Source of the DNA: a candidate division KSB1 bacterium
GTDB taxonomy: Bacteria; Zhuqueibacterota; Zhuqueibacteria; Thermofontimicrobiales; Thermofontimicrobiaceae
DNA length: 64,000 nt
Reading direction: 5' to 3'
Assembly: GCA_034506395.1 (NCBI GenBank)
Contig: JAPDPQ010000028.1
Span: 1-64,000 of the forward strand
The notes beneath the pieces are model-generated. The model saw nothing but the letters and a program-made list of their open reading frames with translations. It was not told where the DNA came from and did not search any database. Numbering within the stretch: the stretch's first letter is position 1; each line of letters opens with the position of its first letter. The position numbers and the translations under genes were made by a program. Of the stretch, positions 26,212-34,036 are shown piece after piece.

Positions 26212-27462
26212 ATGCACAAAAAACCTTTAGGCGTCGGCTTTGTCGGTGGCGGTTTTGTTGGAAAATTTCATATCCGCTCATTTGTTGGCGTCCGTGATGC
26301 AGATGTTTTGGGCGTTGTGGGAGCGCGCAATGACAAAACTGCTGAGGAAGCTGCTGCCCTTGCCAGAAAATTGAACGTGGGCGAAGCCAAACCTTATAAA
26401 ACCATTACCGAGATGGTGGCTGATCCTAAAATCAATGCCATTTGGATTTGCTCGCCCAATTTCACCCGCATCGAAGTGATGGAAGAAATTGCTCATGCAG
26501 TTCAAAGCGGCAAAGGCGAGCTGATCGGTGTTTGTTGCGAAAAGCCGCTCGGCAGAAATGTCGCTGAGGCGAAGAAAATGTTGGAACTGGTCCAAAAAGC
26601 TGGCTTATTGGATGGTTATTTAGAGAATCAATGTTTTTCGCCAGCAGTCGTTCGCGGCAAAGAGATCGTTTGGGCACGGGGTGTTGCCACGACGGGCAGA
26701 CCCTACCTGGCTCGTGCCGCCGAAGAGCACAGCGGTCCCCATATGCCCTGGTTCTGGGAAGGCTCGCTGCAAGGTGGCGGAGTTCTGAATGACATGATGT
26801 GCCATTCAGTCGAGGCCGCTCGCTTTATGCTCACGCCCCCAGGAGCGGATCGCAATGTGCTTAAACCAATTAAAGTCACTGCTTACACCAATTGCTTGAA
26901 ATGGCAGGATCCCCATTACGCAAAAATCTTAGCGAAAAACAGCAATGGAAAATTGGATTACACGAAACGGCCGGCAGAGGACTTTGCCCGATCACTCGTC
27001 GAATATCAAGATGAAAAAGGAAATAAATTGGTGGTGGAAACAACCACGTCCTGGTGCTATGTGGGCGCAGGCCTGCGGCTCACTATGGAACTCTTGGGAC
27101 CTGAATATGCGCTGCAAATTAATACCTTAGATTCGGGCCTAAAGGTGTTTTTCAGTCGCAACGTGAAAGGTGAGGCAGGTGAAGATTTGGTCGAAAAACA
27201 GAACGCCGAAATGGGATTGATGCCGATTGTCAGTAGCGAGGAGGCAGAATACGGTTATGAGGCTGAAAATCGCCACATGGTGCAATCCTTCCTGGCTGGC
27301 AAGCGCCCGATGGAGAACTTCGCCGATGGTGTCAATGTCACTGAATTATTGATGACGGCCTACATGAGCGCTGAACAAGAAAAAACCATCCCGTTCCCAC
27401 CGCCGGGGCTGGATAATTTCACCCCTGCTGTGGCAAAAGGAGAGTGGAATCCCAGCAAATGA
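26212..27462 (+). CDS. Gfo/Idh/MocA-family oxidoreductase (cytoplasmic)
   Basis: The 416-residue enzyme starts at the ATG at 26212, seven bases after AGGAGG; an upstream in-frame start at 26176 lies in the inverted repeat. The N-terminal Rossmann motif is VGFVGGGFVGKFHIRSF, and the family EKP motif is present (GVCCEKPLGRNVAEAKKML). The C-terminal half has the alpha/beta Gfo/Idh/MocA fold with GGGVLNDMMCHSVEAARFML, including the metal- or substrate-proximal His region. No export signal is seen, unlike the earlier homologue, so the two may act in different compartments on related substrates. It probably interconverts a hydroxyl and keto group on a sugar. A 65-base spacer with a strong hairpin separates it from the next gene. 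Confidence 0.85.
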   Translation: MHKKPLGVGFVGGGFVGKFHIRSFVGVRDADVLGVVGARNDKTAEEAAALARKLNVGEAKPYKTITEMVADPKINAIWICSPNFTRIEVMEEIAHAVQSGKGELIGVCCEKPLGRNVAEAKKMLELVQKAGLLDGYLENQCFSPAVVRGKEIVWARGVATTGRPYLARAAEEHSGPHMPWFWEGSLQGGGVLNDMMCHSVEAARFMLTPPGADRNVLKPIKVTAYTNCLKWQDPHYAKILAKNSNGKLDYTKRPAEDFARSLVEYQDEKGNKLVVETTTSWCYVGAGLRLTMELLGPEYALQINTLDSGLKVFFSRNVKGEAGEDLVEKQNAEMGLMPIVSSEEAEYGYEAENRHMVQSFLAGKRPMENFADGVNVTELLMTAYMSAEQEKTIPFPPPGLDNFTPAVAKGEWNPSK

Positions 27463-27475
27463 CATCAAAAATGAA

Positions 27476-27510
27476 AAGATGTAGTCCACTTTAGAAGTGG
27501 ACTACATCTT
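27476..27510. repeat. Perfect 16-bp hairpin between oxidoreductase and TIM-barrel genes
   Basis: AAGATGTAGTCCACTT (27476-27491) is exactly complementary to 27495-27510, with a loop of only three bases. It lies 13 bases after one stop codon and 17 before the next start. No T-run follows, so it is not a standard terminator; it could be an RNA-processing or stabilising site. The flanking TCAAAAATGAAA and the hairpin loop resemble the element at 43362-43421. Confidence 0.8.
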
Positions 27511-27527
27511 CAAAATTGAGGTAAAAT

Positions 27528-28418
27528 ATGAAAACATTCCTATCATCCCTTTGCATATTGATTGTTCTCTTTTCTTGTACAAAGAAAGATAGACCCGCAT
27601 CAAAACTTGAGCAAATAACAACCGAGTATCAATCCGTTAAAATCAAACCGTTCCCCATCGCGGTCCAGTCCTGGACATTTCGCAAATTTACTTTTTTTGA
27701 GACACTGGAGAAGGTTAAAGCGCTGGGGATCAAATATCTTGAGGCCTATCCAGGGCAAACGCTCAGCAGCGATCAGCCCGATCTTCGTTTCGATCACAAT
27801 CTCAGCGATGAACAATTGCAAAAAGTAAAAGAGAAGCTGAACGAAATGGGGATTACACTGGTTAATTACGGCGTGGTGGATCTGGGCAAAGATGAAGCAG
27901 GCATGAGAAAAGTATTCGATTTTGCCAAAACGATGGGCATCACCACGATCATGGCGGAACCAGAATTTGAAGATTTTCCATTGGTCGAAAAACTGGTTCA
28001 GGAATACGACATCCAAGTGGCAGTCCACAATCATCCCCAGCCGTCCCGGTATGCCCTGCCAGACACGGTGTGGAAATACGTCAAAAACCTGGATAAGCGA
28101 ATTGGCTCCTGCGCTGATACCGGGCATTGGCTGCGATCTGGCGTCGTCCCTGTGGAAGCGTTGCGCTTGTTGAAGAGCAGAGTTTTAAGTATCCATTTGA
28201 AAGATTTGAATGAATTCGGCATTCGGGATGCCTATGATGTCCCATTCGGGAAGGGTGTCGCCAATATCCATGATATTTTGGCTGAATTGACATTACAGGA
28301 CTACAAGGGATATCTGGTCGTCGAGCACGAAAACGAAGCCGAAGCGCTAAATCCATCCCCTTCGATTTCAAAGGGATTGGAATACATTCGAAGCATCACA
28401 ACGTTTGAGGAGAGATAA
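27528..28418 (+). CDS. Lipoprotein sugar phosphate isomerase/epimerase-like TIM-barrel protein
   Basis: The 296-residue product begins with a lipoprotein signal (ILIVLFSC, cleavage before Cys17), so it is likely anchored in a membrane facing the periplasm. The rest matches the xylose-isomerase-like AP endonuclease 2 TIM-barrel family, with likely metal-binding residues in MAEPEF, VHNHP, CADTGHW, SIHLKD and VVEHEN. Members isomerise, epimerise or hydrate sugar derivatives. Being an exported lipoprotein beside an exported oxidoreductase and two DUF1080 proteins suggests periplasmic sugar processing. The gene overlaps nothing, and two bases separate its stop from the next start, so the two are almost certainly co-translated. 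Confidence 0.85.
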   Translation: MKTFLSSLCILIVLFSCTKKDRPASKLEQITTEYQSVKIKPFPIAVQSWTFRKFTFFETLEKVKALGIKYLEAYPGQTLSSDQPDLRFDHNLSDEQLQKVKEKLNEMGITLVNYGVVDLGKDEAGMRKVFDFAKTMGITTIMAEPEFEDFPLVEKLVQEYDIQVAVHNHPQPSRYALPDTVWKYVKNLDKRIGSCADTGHWLRSGVVPVEALRLLKSRVLSIHLKDLNEFGIRDAYDVPFGKGVANIHDILAELTLQDYKGYLVVEHENEAEALNPSPSISKGLEYIRSITTFEER

Positions 28419-28420
28419 CC

Positions 28421-29107
28421 ATGTCCTATAAAAATCAATTCCTGCATTTATTCCTGGCCATATTGATCGGTGGAGCGGCATTATTGGGGTGTGCAAAAAA
28501 GTCCGAATGGATCGTGCTATTCAATGGCAGCTCAACCGGCGCCTGGCGCGGTTTTCAGCGGCAGGATTTTCCAAGCGGTGGATGGGTCATTGAAAATGGC
28601 TCGTTGAAGACTGTGGTTGGCGGCGATCAATGCGATATCATCACCAAAGAGAAGTTTAAAAATTTTGAACTGGAGGCCGAATGGCGGGTGGCTCCTGGTG
28701 GCAATAGCGGGATCTTCTATCGGGTGACTGAAGAGTACCCAGCGGTGTGGCAATCCGCCCCAGAAATGCAAGTACTTGACGATAGTCTCCACCGCGATGG
28801 CCTGGACCCAAGGACCTCAGCGGGAGCACTCTATGGACTGATTGCTCCCACCAACAAAGCGCTCATGCCTGTTGGCGAATATAATAAAGCAAAAGTAATT
28901 GTTCAAGGCAATCATGTTGAGCATTGGCTGAACAATGTCAAAATTTTGGAATATGAATTGGGAAGCGAAGAATTGCAAAGTTTGATTGCGGAAAGCAAGT
29001 TCAAAGAATTTGCTGGATTCGCGCGCGCCAGTGAGGGGCACATCGCGCTGCAACACCATGGTGAGGAGGTTTGGTATCGCAATATTCGAATTCGTCCCAT
29101 TGATTAG
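28421..29107 (+). CDS. Lipoprotein with DUF1080 (3-keto-disaccharide hydrolase family) domain
   Basis: The 228-residue protein has a lipoprotein signal ending LLGC (Cys24), then one DUF1080/PF06439 domain over nearly its whole length: VLFNGSSTGAW, GGNSGIFYRV, EMQVLDDS, GALYGL, GEYNKAKVIVQGNHVEHWLN and a terminal IALQHHGEEVWYRNIRI. The fold is a concanavalin-like jelly roll. The family is named for 3-keto-disaccharide hydrolase activity, and related proteins act on 3-keto-glycosides formed by Gfo/Idh/MocA enzymes. It follows the TIM-barrel lipoprotein by two bases. The role in glycoside cleavage is inferred from family and neighbours. Confidence 0.85.
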   Translation: MSYKNQFLHLFLAILIGGAALLGCAKKSEWIVLFNGSSTGAWRGFQRQDFPSGGWVIENGSLKTVVGGDQCDIITKEKFKNFELEAEWRVAPGGNSGIFYRVTEEYPAVWQSAPEMQVLDDSLHRDGLDPRTSAGALYGLIAPTNKALMPVGEYNKAKVIVQGNHVEHWLNNVKILEYELGSEELQSLIAESKFKEFAGFARASEGHIALQHHGEEVWYRNIRIRPID

Positions 29108-29275
29108 TGAGGTAGGCTCGGGACGCTTCGGTATCACGCCTCATTTAGCTGGAAAACAAACCTTTGATTTTGGCCTATTAGATTTCTGCAAACTCAGATA
29201 GTTTGCAACATCGAGGTCATACACCTGCGAAGGCAGATATATTTGAAGTTCTTAATCTATTGCAGAGAGAAGACT

Positions 29276-29444
29276 CTAACATCCGCATGTTAGCGTCAAC
29301 CTAAGAGCATTATCTCATGCTGCGCGACCGAAGGGAGAGAAGAATCTCCTGATTTAGCGAAAGCGTTTGCATTTATTAAGGGGTTCTTCGCGCTTCGCTC
29401 CTCAGAATGACAGCCTCTCCTCATGTATTCCCCTAGGTTGACGC
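29276..29444. repeat. Large imperfect inverted repeat (MITE-like palindromic element)
   Basis: GCGTCAACCTA (29293-29303) is matched by its complement TAGGTTGACGC (29434-29444). Between them the left arm (from 29315, TCATGCTGCGCGACCGAAGG) and right arm (29384-29411, whose complement contains TCATTCTGAGGAGCGAAGCG) carry inverted copies of a repeat common in FCB genomes. A small stem CTAACAT/ATGTTAG lies at 29276-29293. No transposase gene is present. It occupies most of the gene-free stretch 29108-29533, where nothing else is seen. Confidence 0.65.
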
Positions 29445-29533
29445 CAAGATGCATCCGCAGGAGTCAGAATCATTGATTCAATATCTGTTTATTATTGTCG
29501 AGCAGCCAATTTTATCTAAAGGTGGAGTGCAAA

Positions 29534-30820
29534 ATGCCGATCAACAAGCAAATGTTTCGGTGGGTTATCATCTTATCTTTTTGCATCGCCGTGTTTCCGA
29601 CGGATGTTTCTCCTCTTCCCAATTTGCCTAATTACCCTACTGTTCAAGCTCCACCAGAGGGTTTTGTACCGCTCTTTAACGGAAAAGATTTGACTGGATG
29701 GAAAGGTTTGGTAGGCGATCCTGTGAAACGAAGTCAGATGTCACCTGAGGAGCTTGCGAAAGAACAGGCAATTGCGGACTCGATCATGCGCGCACATTGG
29801 AAAGTGGTAGATGGAGTCCTCGTGTTCGATGGTGAAGGATTTCATCATATCTGCACGGCGAAGGATTATGGCGATTTCGAGCTGTTGGTGGATTGGAAGA
29901 TTCAGAAGAACGGAGATAGTGGCATCTATCTCCGAGGGTGTCCCCAGGTGCAAATCTGGGACCCTGCGCAATGGCCCGAAGGTTCGGGTGGATTGTACAA
30001 TAACCAGAAGCACCCTAACAAACCGCTGAAATGCGCTGATCGGCCGATTGGGGAATGGAATACTTTTCATATCCGAATAATCGATGATCAAGTAACGGTC
30101 TATCTGAACGGCGAATTAGTGGTCGATCAGGTCGTCATGGAAAATTACTGGGAGCGAAACAAGCCCATTTATCCTCACGGACAAATTGAGCTGCAAGCGC
30201 ACAATACCCCGCTATTTTTCAGAAACATTTTTATCAAAGAAATTCCTCGCAAATCCGATTGGCGTCCTTTGTTCAATGGGAAAAATTTCGAAGGCTGGAC
30301 CGGCGCAACCGATAGCTATATGATTGAAAATGGAAAAATCGTGTGCTTGGAGCACGGCAGCGGAAATTTGTTCACGAAAGAACAGTTCAGCGATTTTATT
30401 TTTCGATTTGAATTCAAGCTCACTCCAGGCGCTAATAATGGCCTCGGCATCCGTTCCCCCTTGAAGGGCGATGCTGCGTACGTCGGAATGGAGCTCCAAA
30501 TCCTCGATGACTCTGCCGAGCAATATCGCGACTTGAAACCTTACCAGTACCATGGCTCAATCTATGGGGTGGTTCCAGCCAAACGGGGTTTTCAAAAACC
30601 AGTCGGTGAATGGAATTTTCAGGAGGTGATTGTCAAGGGAAACCAAATCACCGTCAATTTAAACGGCGAGACCATTGTAGACGTGAATCTGGACATGCTC
30701 AGACACCCAATGGATGGCAAAGCCCATCCTGGTTTGAAGCGCAAGAAAGGGCATATTGGATTCTTGGGACATGGATCGAAGGTTGAATTTCGGAACATCA
30801 TGATCAAAAAATTGGACTAA
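29534..30820 (+). CDS. Secreted protein with two tandem DUF1080 domains
   Basis: The 428-residue product starts at the ATG at 29534, after AAAGGTGGAG; an upstream in-frame start at 29495 would add a tail before the signal peptide. A signal peptide (VIILSFCIAVFPTDVSP) is followed by two DUF1080/PF06439 domains. The first (about 40-235) has VPLFNGKDLTGWKG and GDSGIYLRGCPQVQIWD. The second (about 240-428) has RPLFNGKNFEGWTG, GANNGLGIRSP and ELQILDDS. Each ends in an FRNI(F/M)IK strand. The domains are only moderately alike, so the duplication is old or the two act differently. It probably cleaves a 3-keto-glycoside or binds its substrate. The MITE-like element separates it from the preceding DUF1080 gene. 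Confidence 0.85.
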   Translation: MPINKQMFRWVIILSFCIAVFPTDVSPLPNLPNYPTVQAPPEGFVPLFNGKDLTGWKGLVGDPVKRSQMSPEELAKEQAIADSIMRAHWKVVDGVLVFDGEGFHHICTAKDYGDFELLVDWKIQKNGDSGIYLRGCPQVQIWDPAQWPEGSGGLYNNQKHPNKPLKCADRPIGEWNTFHIRIIDDQVTVYLNGELVVDQVVMENYWERNKPIYPHGQIELQAHNTPLFFRNIFIKEIPRKSDWRPLFNGKNFEGWTGATDSYMIENGKIVCLEHGSGNLFTKEQFSDFIFRFEFKLTPGANNGLGIRSPLKGDAAYVGMELQILDDSAEQYRDLKPYQYHGSIYGVVPAKRGFQKPVGEWNFQEVIVKGNQITVNLNGETIVDVNLDMLRHPMDGKAHPGLKRKKGHIGFLGHGSKVEFRNIMIKKLD

Positions 30821-30856
30821 ACCAAGGACAATTCAATTTAGGGAATATGATGTGAA

Positions 30857-31432
30857 ATGGTTGTCAAAGAAATTTATTATTTTGAAAAGCCGGGGACTCA
30901 GAATACTGAATTGGTTATTCAGGCTGCGAAGAAGCGAATTCAGGAGCTAAATATTCAGCACGTCGTAGTCGCATCGACAACCGGTGTAACGGCGCTGAAG
31001 GTCTGGGATGCACTAAAGGATCTAAATGTTTCTATTGTGTGCATCGGCGAGCATTATGGCTTTTGGGGCGGTGATGAGCAAAAATTTTCTGAGGCGACTC
31101 GAAAGGATTTAGAAAGCAAAGGCGTGCGAGTTTTCTTCGGCTCTCATGCGCTCAGCGGTGTCGGACGCTCGATCTCCAACAAGTTCAAGGGCATCAGCCA
31201 TACAGAAATTATTGCTTATACTTTGCGCCAACTGGGACAGGGAATAAAAGTATGCGTCGAGATAGCCATCATGGCAGCGGATGCGGGATTGATTCCAACC
31301 GATCGGGAAGTAGTTGCCATCGCTGGAACGAGCAAAGGCGCTGATTCGGCCATTGTGTTGAAGCCAGCGCATATGCACAATTATTTCGATTTGGAGATCC
31401 GAGAGATCATCGCCAAACCCCGACAATGTTGA
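30857..31432 (+). CDS. COG1751-type protein (pyruvate-kinase C-terminal-like domain)
   Basis: The 191-residue protein matches the uncharacterised COG1751 family, which shares the pyruvate kinase alpha/beta C-terminal fold: YFEKPGTQNTELVIQAAKKR at the start, VVASTTGVTALK, and EIAIMAADAGLIPTDREVVA followed by GTSKGADSAIVLKPAHMHNY. It has no signal peptide and is cytoplasmic. The fold in pyruvate kinase binds allosteric effectors, so a sensor or small-molecule-binding role is possible but unproven. It follows the double-DUF1080 gene by 36 bases and is the last gene of the cluster. Its ribosome site (AGGGAATATG) is weak. Confidence 0.75.
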   Translation: MVVKEIYYFEKPGTQNTELVIQAAKKRIQELNIQHVVVASTTGVTALKVWDALKDLNVSIVCIGEHYGFWGGDEQKFSEATRKDLESKGVRVFFGSHALSGVGRSISNKFKGISHTEIIAYTLRQLGQGIKVCVEIAIMAADAGLIPTDREVVAIAGTSKGADSAIVLKPAHMHNYFDLEIREIIAKPRQC

Positions 31433-31923
31433 TACTCGCAGCCTATGATCTATTCATCACCGAGAGGATGTAATAGCTGCCAAGTGAATTGTACGAAATC
31501 AATGAAAAAAACCGGCAGGAGAAATAGCTGCTAAAATTCATGCGAGCATTTTGAGTTAGCTCTCTCAGGGCAAGCCACGACTAGCCCTCTTTTACCACAT
31601 GCAGAGCGATCCATGTCCCTCTAATAAATTTGCCTCTGATGACTGAAGCGATCGGTCTCTGAGTCCGACCAATTAATCGACGGGAACTTTATTGGAACTT
31701 TAAGGTAAATTGTTCACCCCTTTGGTGTTATTAAGTCGAAATGCGCAAAATAAAAAGGACGTCGAATATGTCAAGTCCAATGCTGCGGGCACAATAGTCT
31801 GCGTCATCATGAGAGATGATGGGTTATAAGATTCCTTCATTCGTAGGTCTGATTCTTATATTTCAAATCATATAACTTTTGCTGAAGCCTAAAAAAATGA
31901 TTCATTCTAAAGGAGCATAGTTT
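31433..31923. other. 490-bp spacer after sugar cluster
   Basis: No gene or RNA was recognised. A short direct repeat of GGAACTTTA-like units lies near 31683-31703, and an ATAGCTGC-type pair near 31471 and 31526. The right end carries AAGGAG at 31911-31916, the ribosome site of the methyltransferase gene. Confidence 0.4.
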
Positions 31924-32550
31924 ATGGAAATCGTCAATCCTAAATTAGAGAAATATATTTTCGATCTGTTGCCGAAAGAAAATGAAGTTTTAGAGGAAAT
32001 GTATCAGTATGGAATTGAGCGAAATTTTCCGCTGATTGGTCCGTTGTGCGGTCAATTTTTGCGGCAAATGGCGCTGGTGAGTGGAGCCAAGCGAATTTTT
32101 GAAATGGGATCAGGGTACGGCTATTCGGCAGTGTGGTTTGCCATGGGGATGCCTGATGATGGTAGGATCATCTGCACTGATAGCGACCCTGAGAATCGCG
32201 AGCGAGCGATCGGCTATTTCAAACGGTTAGGAATTGAGCACAAGATAGAGTTCCATGTGGGCATAGCGCAGGATATTCTGCTACAATTTGCTGGCCCATT
32301 CGATATCATTTTTAATGATGTGGACAAGGAGCAATATCCAGAAACGCTGGATCTCGCCATCCCACGCTTGCGAAGCGGCGGGATTTTCATCACTGACAAT
32401 GGCCTCTGGGACGGAAAAGTGATTGACGCAACGGGTGATATTTATACCGAGGGGGTGAAAAAGTTCAATCAGCTATCCTTTAGTCGCAAAGATCTTGTCA
32501 CTATGATCGTCCCGTTGCGCGATGGCCTGGTTGTCAGCGTGAAAGTCTGA
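31924..32550 (+). CDS. O-methyltransferase, catechol OMT/caffeoyl-CoA OMT-like (Methyltransf_3)
   Basis: The 208-residue product starts at an ATG eight bases after AAGGAG. It has the class I SAM-binding fold: motif I FEMGSGYGYSAVWFA, the acidic residue ending the second strand in ICTDSDP, and FDIIFNDVDKEQYPE, with the Asp of the family's metal site, then FITDNGLWDGKV with the following Asp-Asn ligand pair. These features are typical of cation-dependent catechol-type O-methyltransferases. The methyl acceptor is unknown. The gene is monocistronic and converges with pheA (80 bases between stops). Confidence 0.85.
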   Translation: MEIVNPKLEKYIFDLLPKENEVLEEMYQYGIERNFPLIGPLCGQFLRQMALVSGAKRIFEMGSGYGYSAVWFAMGMPDDGRIICTDSDPENRERAIGYFKRLGIEHKIEFHVGIAQDILLQFAGPFDIIFNDVDKEQYPETLDLAIPRLRSGGIFITDNGLWDGKVIDATGDIYTEGVKKFNQLSFSRKDLVTMIVPLRDGLVVSVKV

Positions 32551-32630
32551 GATGCTTTATCAACTGGCCTATGGCAGATGTTCAGCAACAAGCTGAGATT
32601 AGCAAGCTCCTGAAATGGGAAGATAGTCGA

Positions 32631-33455
32631 TTAAGTCGCCGCGGGATACGATCCCAACACTTTGATGAATTCGGTGATCTCTTCCAGATGGCGAAGGGCA
32701 TTCTGGCAACTTTGCTGCGCCAATGATCCCTCAAAATCCAGATAGAAGATATATTGCCACGGCTTGCCGCGAAGTGGCCGGGATTCGATCTTGAGCAAAT
32801 TTAAGTCCCGCAGAAAGAACACGCTTAAGCTTTTGAACAATGCCCCAGGAATATGTCGCGTGGCAAACACGATCGATGTCTTGTTGGGTTCCCCAAAATG
32901 AAATTCCTCGGTGGAAATAATCAAAAATCGGGTATAATTCTCTGGATAGTCCTCGATTTCGCTCAATAGAATATTCATGCCATAATCTTTGGCCGCCTGA
33001 TAGCTGGCGATGGCTGCCGCCTCTTTTAGATCTCGCTCTGCGATAATTTTGACGCTGCCAGCAGTATCGTAGGTGGGCACGATCTCAATCTGGGGGTAGC
33101 GCTTCCAGAAATTCCGACATTGTCCGATAGCCGCGGGATGGGAATAAACGGTTTTAAGTTGCGAAATCGATACCCCGGGGGCGGCAATGAGATTCAATTC
33201 GATGCGGAGATTGACCTCGCCCACAATCCGCACGCTATTCTCCAACAACAAATCATAATTTTGATGGATGCTGCCGGACAAAGTGTTTTCGATTGGCACG
33301 ATTCCTAATGTTGGATCTTTGGCTTTTACGGATTGAAAGACCTGCTCGAATGTCTCACGTGGATGACATACGGCTGATTCGCCCAAAAACTTCTTTGCAG
33401 CTAACTCGCTAAATGCGTAATGCTCGCCCTGAAAACAAATTTCATAATTGCTCAT
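32631..33455 (-). CDS. pheA: Prephenate dehydratase
   Basis: This 274-residue enzyme converts prephenate to phenylpyruvate in phenylalanine synthesis. The prephenate dehydratase domain covers ~1-180 (FQGEHYAFSELAA, GIVPIENTLSGSIHQNYDLL, SHPAAIGQCRNF, DTAGSVKIIAE with the catalytic Thr-containing region, AAIASYQAAKDYG, NYTRFLII). A C-terminal ACT domain (about 190-270) contains LLKIESRPLRGKPWQYIFYL with the ESRP phenylalanine-binding motif, so feedback inhibition by phenylalanine is likely. No chorismate mutase domain is fused. The start overlaps the end of aroQ by 14 bases, implying translational coupling. It is the last gene of the aromatic cluster. Confidence 0.93.
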   Translation of the reverse strand: MSNYEICFQGEHYAFSELAAKKFLGESAVCHPRETFEQVFQSVKAKDPTLGIVPIENTLSGSIHQNYDLLLENSVRIVGEVNLRIELNLIAAPGVSISQLKTVYSHPAAIGQCRNFWKRYPQIEIVPTYDTAGSVKIIAERDLKEAAAIASYQAAKDYGMNILLSEIEDYPENYTRFLIISTEEFHFGEPNKTSIVFATRHIPGALFKSLSVFFLRDLNLLKIESRPLRGKPWQYIFYLDFEGSLAQQSCQNALRHLEEITEFIKVLGSYPAAT

Positions 33456-33900
33456 TGTTCGCTGTCTCGCTTAGATGTTTTACCAAGAGTTCGAGGGCAT
33501 CCAGATAGCTTTGTATTCCTCGACCAAAAATCTGATCCATGCATACTTCTCGAATCACAGAAATGCGGCGAAATGGCTCACGATGATGAATATCAGAGAG
33601 GTGCACTTCAATGGTCGGCTTGTCCACCGCAGCGATGGCATCCCTTAAGCTGTAACTATAATGAGTCAATGCCCCGGGATTGATAATAATACCATTCGCC
33701 CAGCGCCGAGATTCATGAATAAAATCGATAAGTTTTCCCTCACAATTGCTCTGGAAAAACTTCAATGTTGCTCCCAATTGCGCTGCCCGCTCACACAACA
33801 TAGCATTAAGCTGCTCCAACGTTGTTGCACCATATATTTCTGGCTCCCGCTCCCCCAAAAGATTTAGGTTTGGGCCATGAATGATCAAAATCTGAAACAT
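33442..33900 (-). CDS. aroQ: Type II 3-dehydroquinate dehydratase
   Basis: The 152-residue enzyme (usual type II length ~145-150) removes water from 3-dehydroquinate. The start at 33898-33900 gives the family N-terminus (MFQILIIHGPNLNLLGERE); an earlier in-frame start would add 14 residues. The catalytic tyrosine is in EIYG. QSNCEGKLIDFIH and INPGALTHYSYSLRDAI form the active site, and IEVHLSDIHHREPFR carries the substrate-binding His. The usual Asn in the HLSN motif is Asp here, and the usual H in QSNHEG is Cys; both are mild departures. Its end overlaps pheA. Confidence 0.93.
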   Translation of the reverse strand: MFQILIIHGPNLNLLGEREPEIYGATTLEQLNAMLCERAAQLGATLKFFQSNCEGKLIDFIHESRRWANGIIINPGALTHYSYSLRDAIAAVDKPTIEVHLSDIHHREPFRRISVIREVCMDQIFGRGIQSYLDALELLVKHLSETANNEQL

Positions 33901-34036
33901 TCCAGCTCCATTAATTTGGTTCAATGTGTATCGTATCGGCACCCAATATTGAAGGCTCAGCAGCGAACATATTTCATACTGCCATGATCGAAGCCTTTGC
34001 CGAGTAAAAATCGATATAAGTCCAAATCAAAAATTA

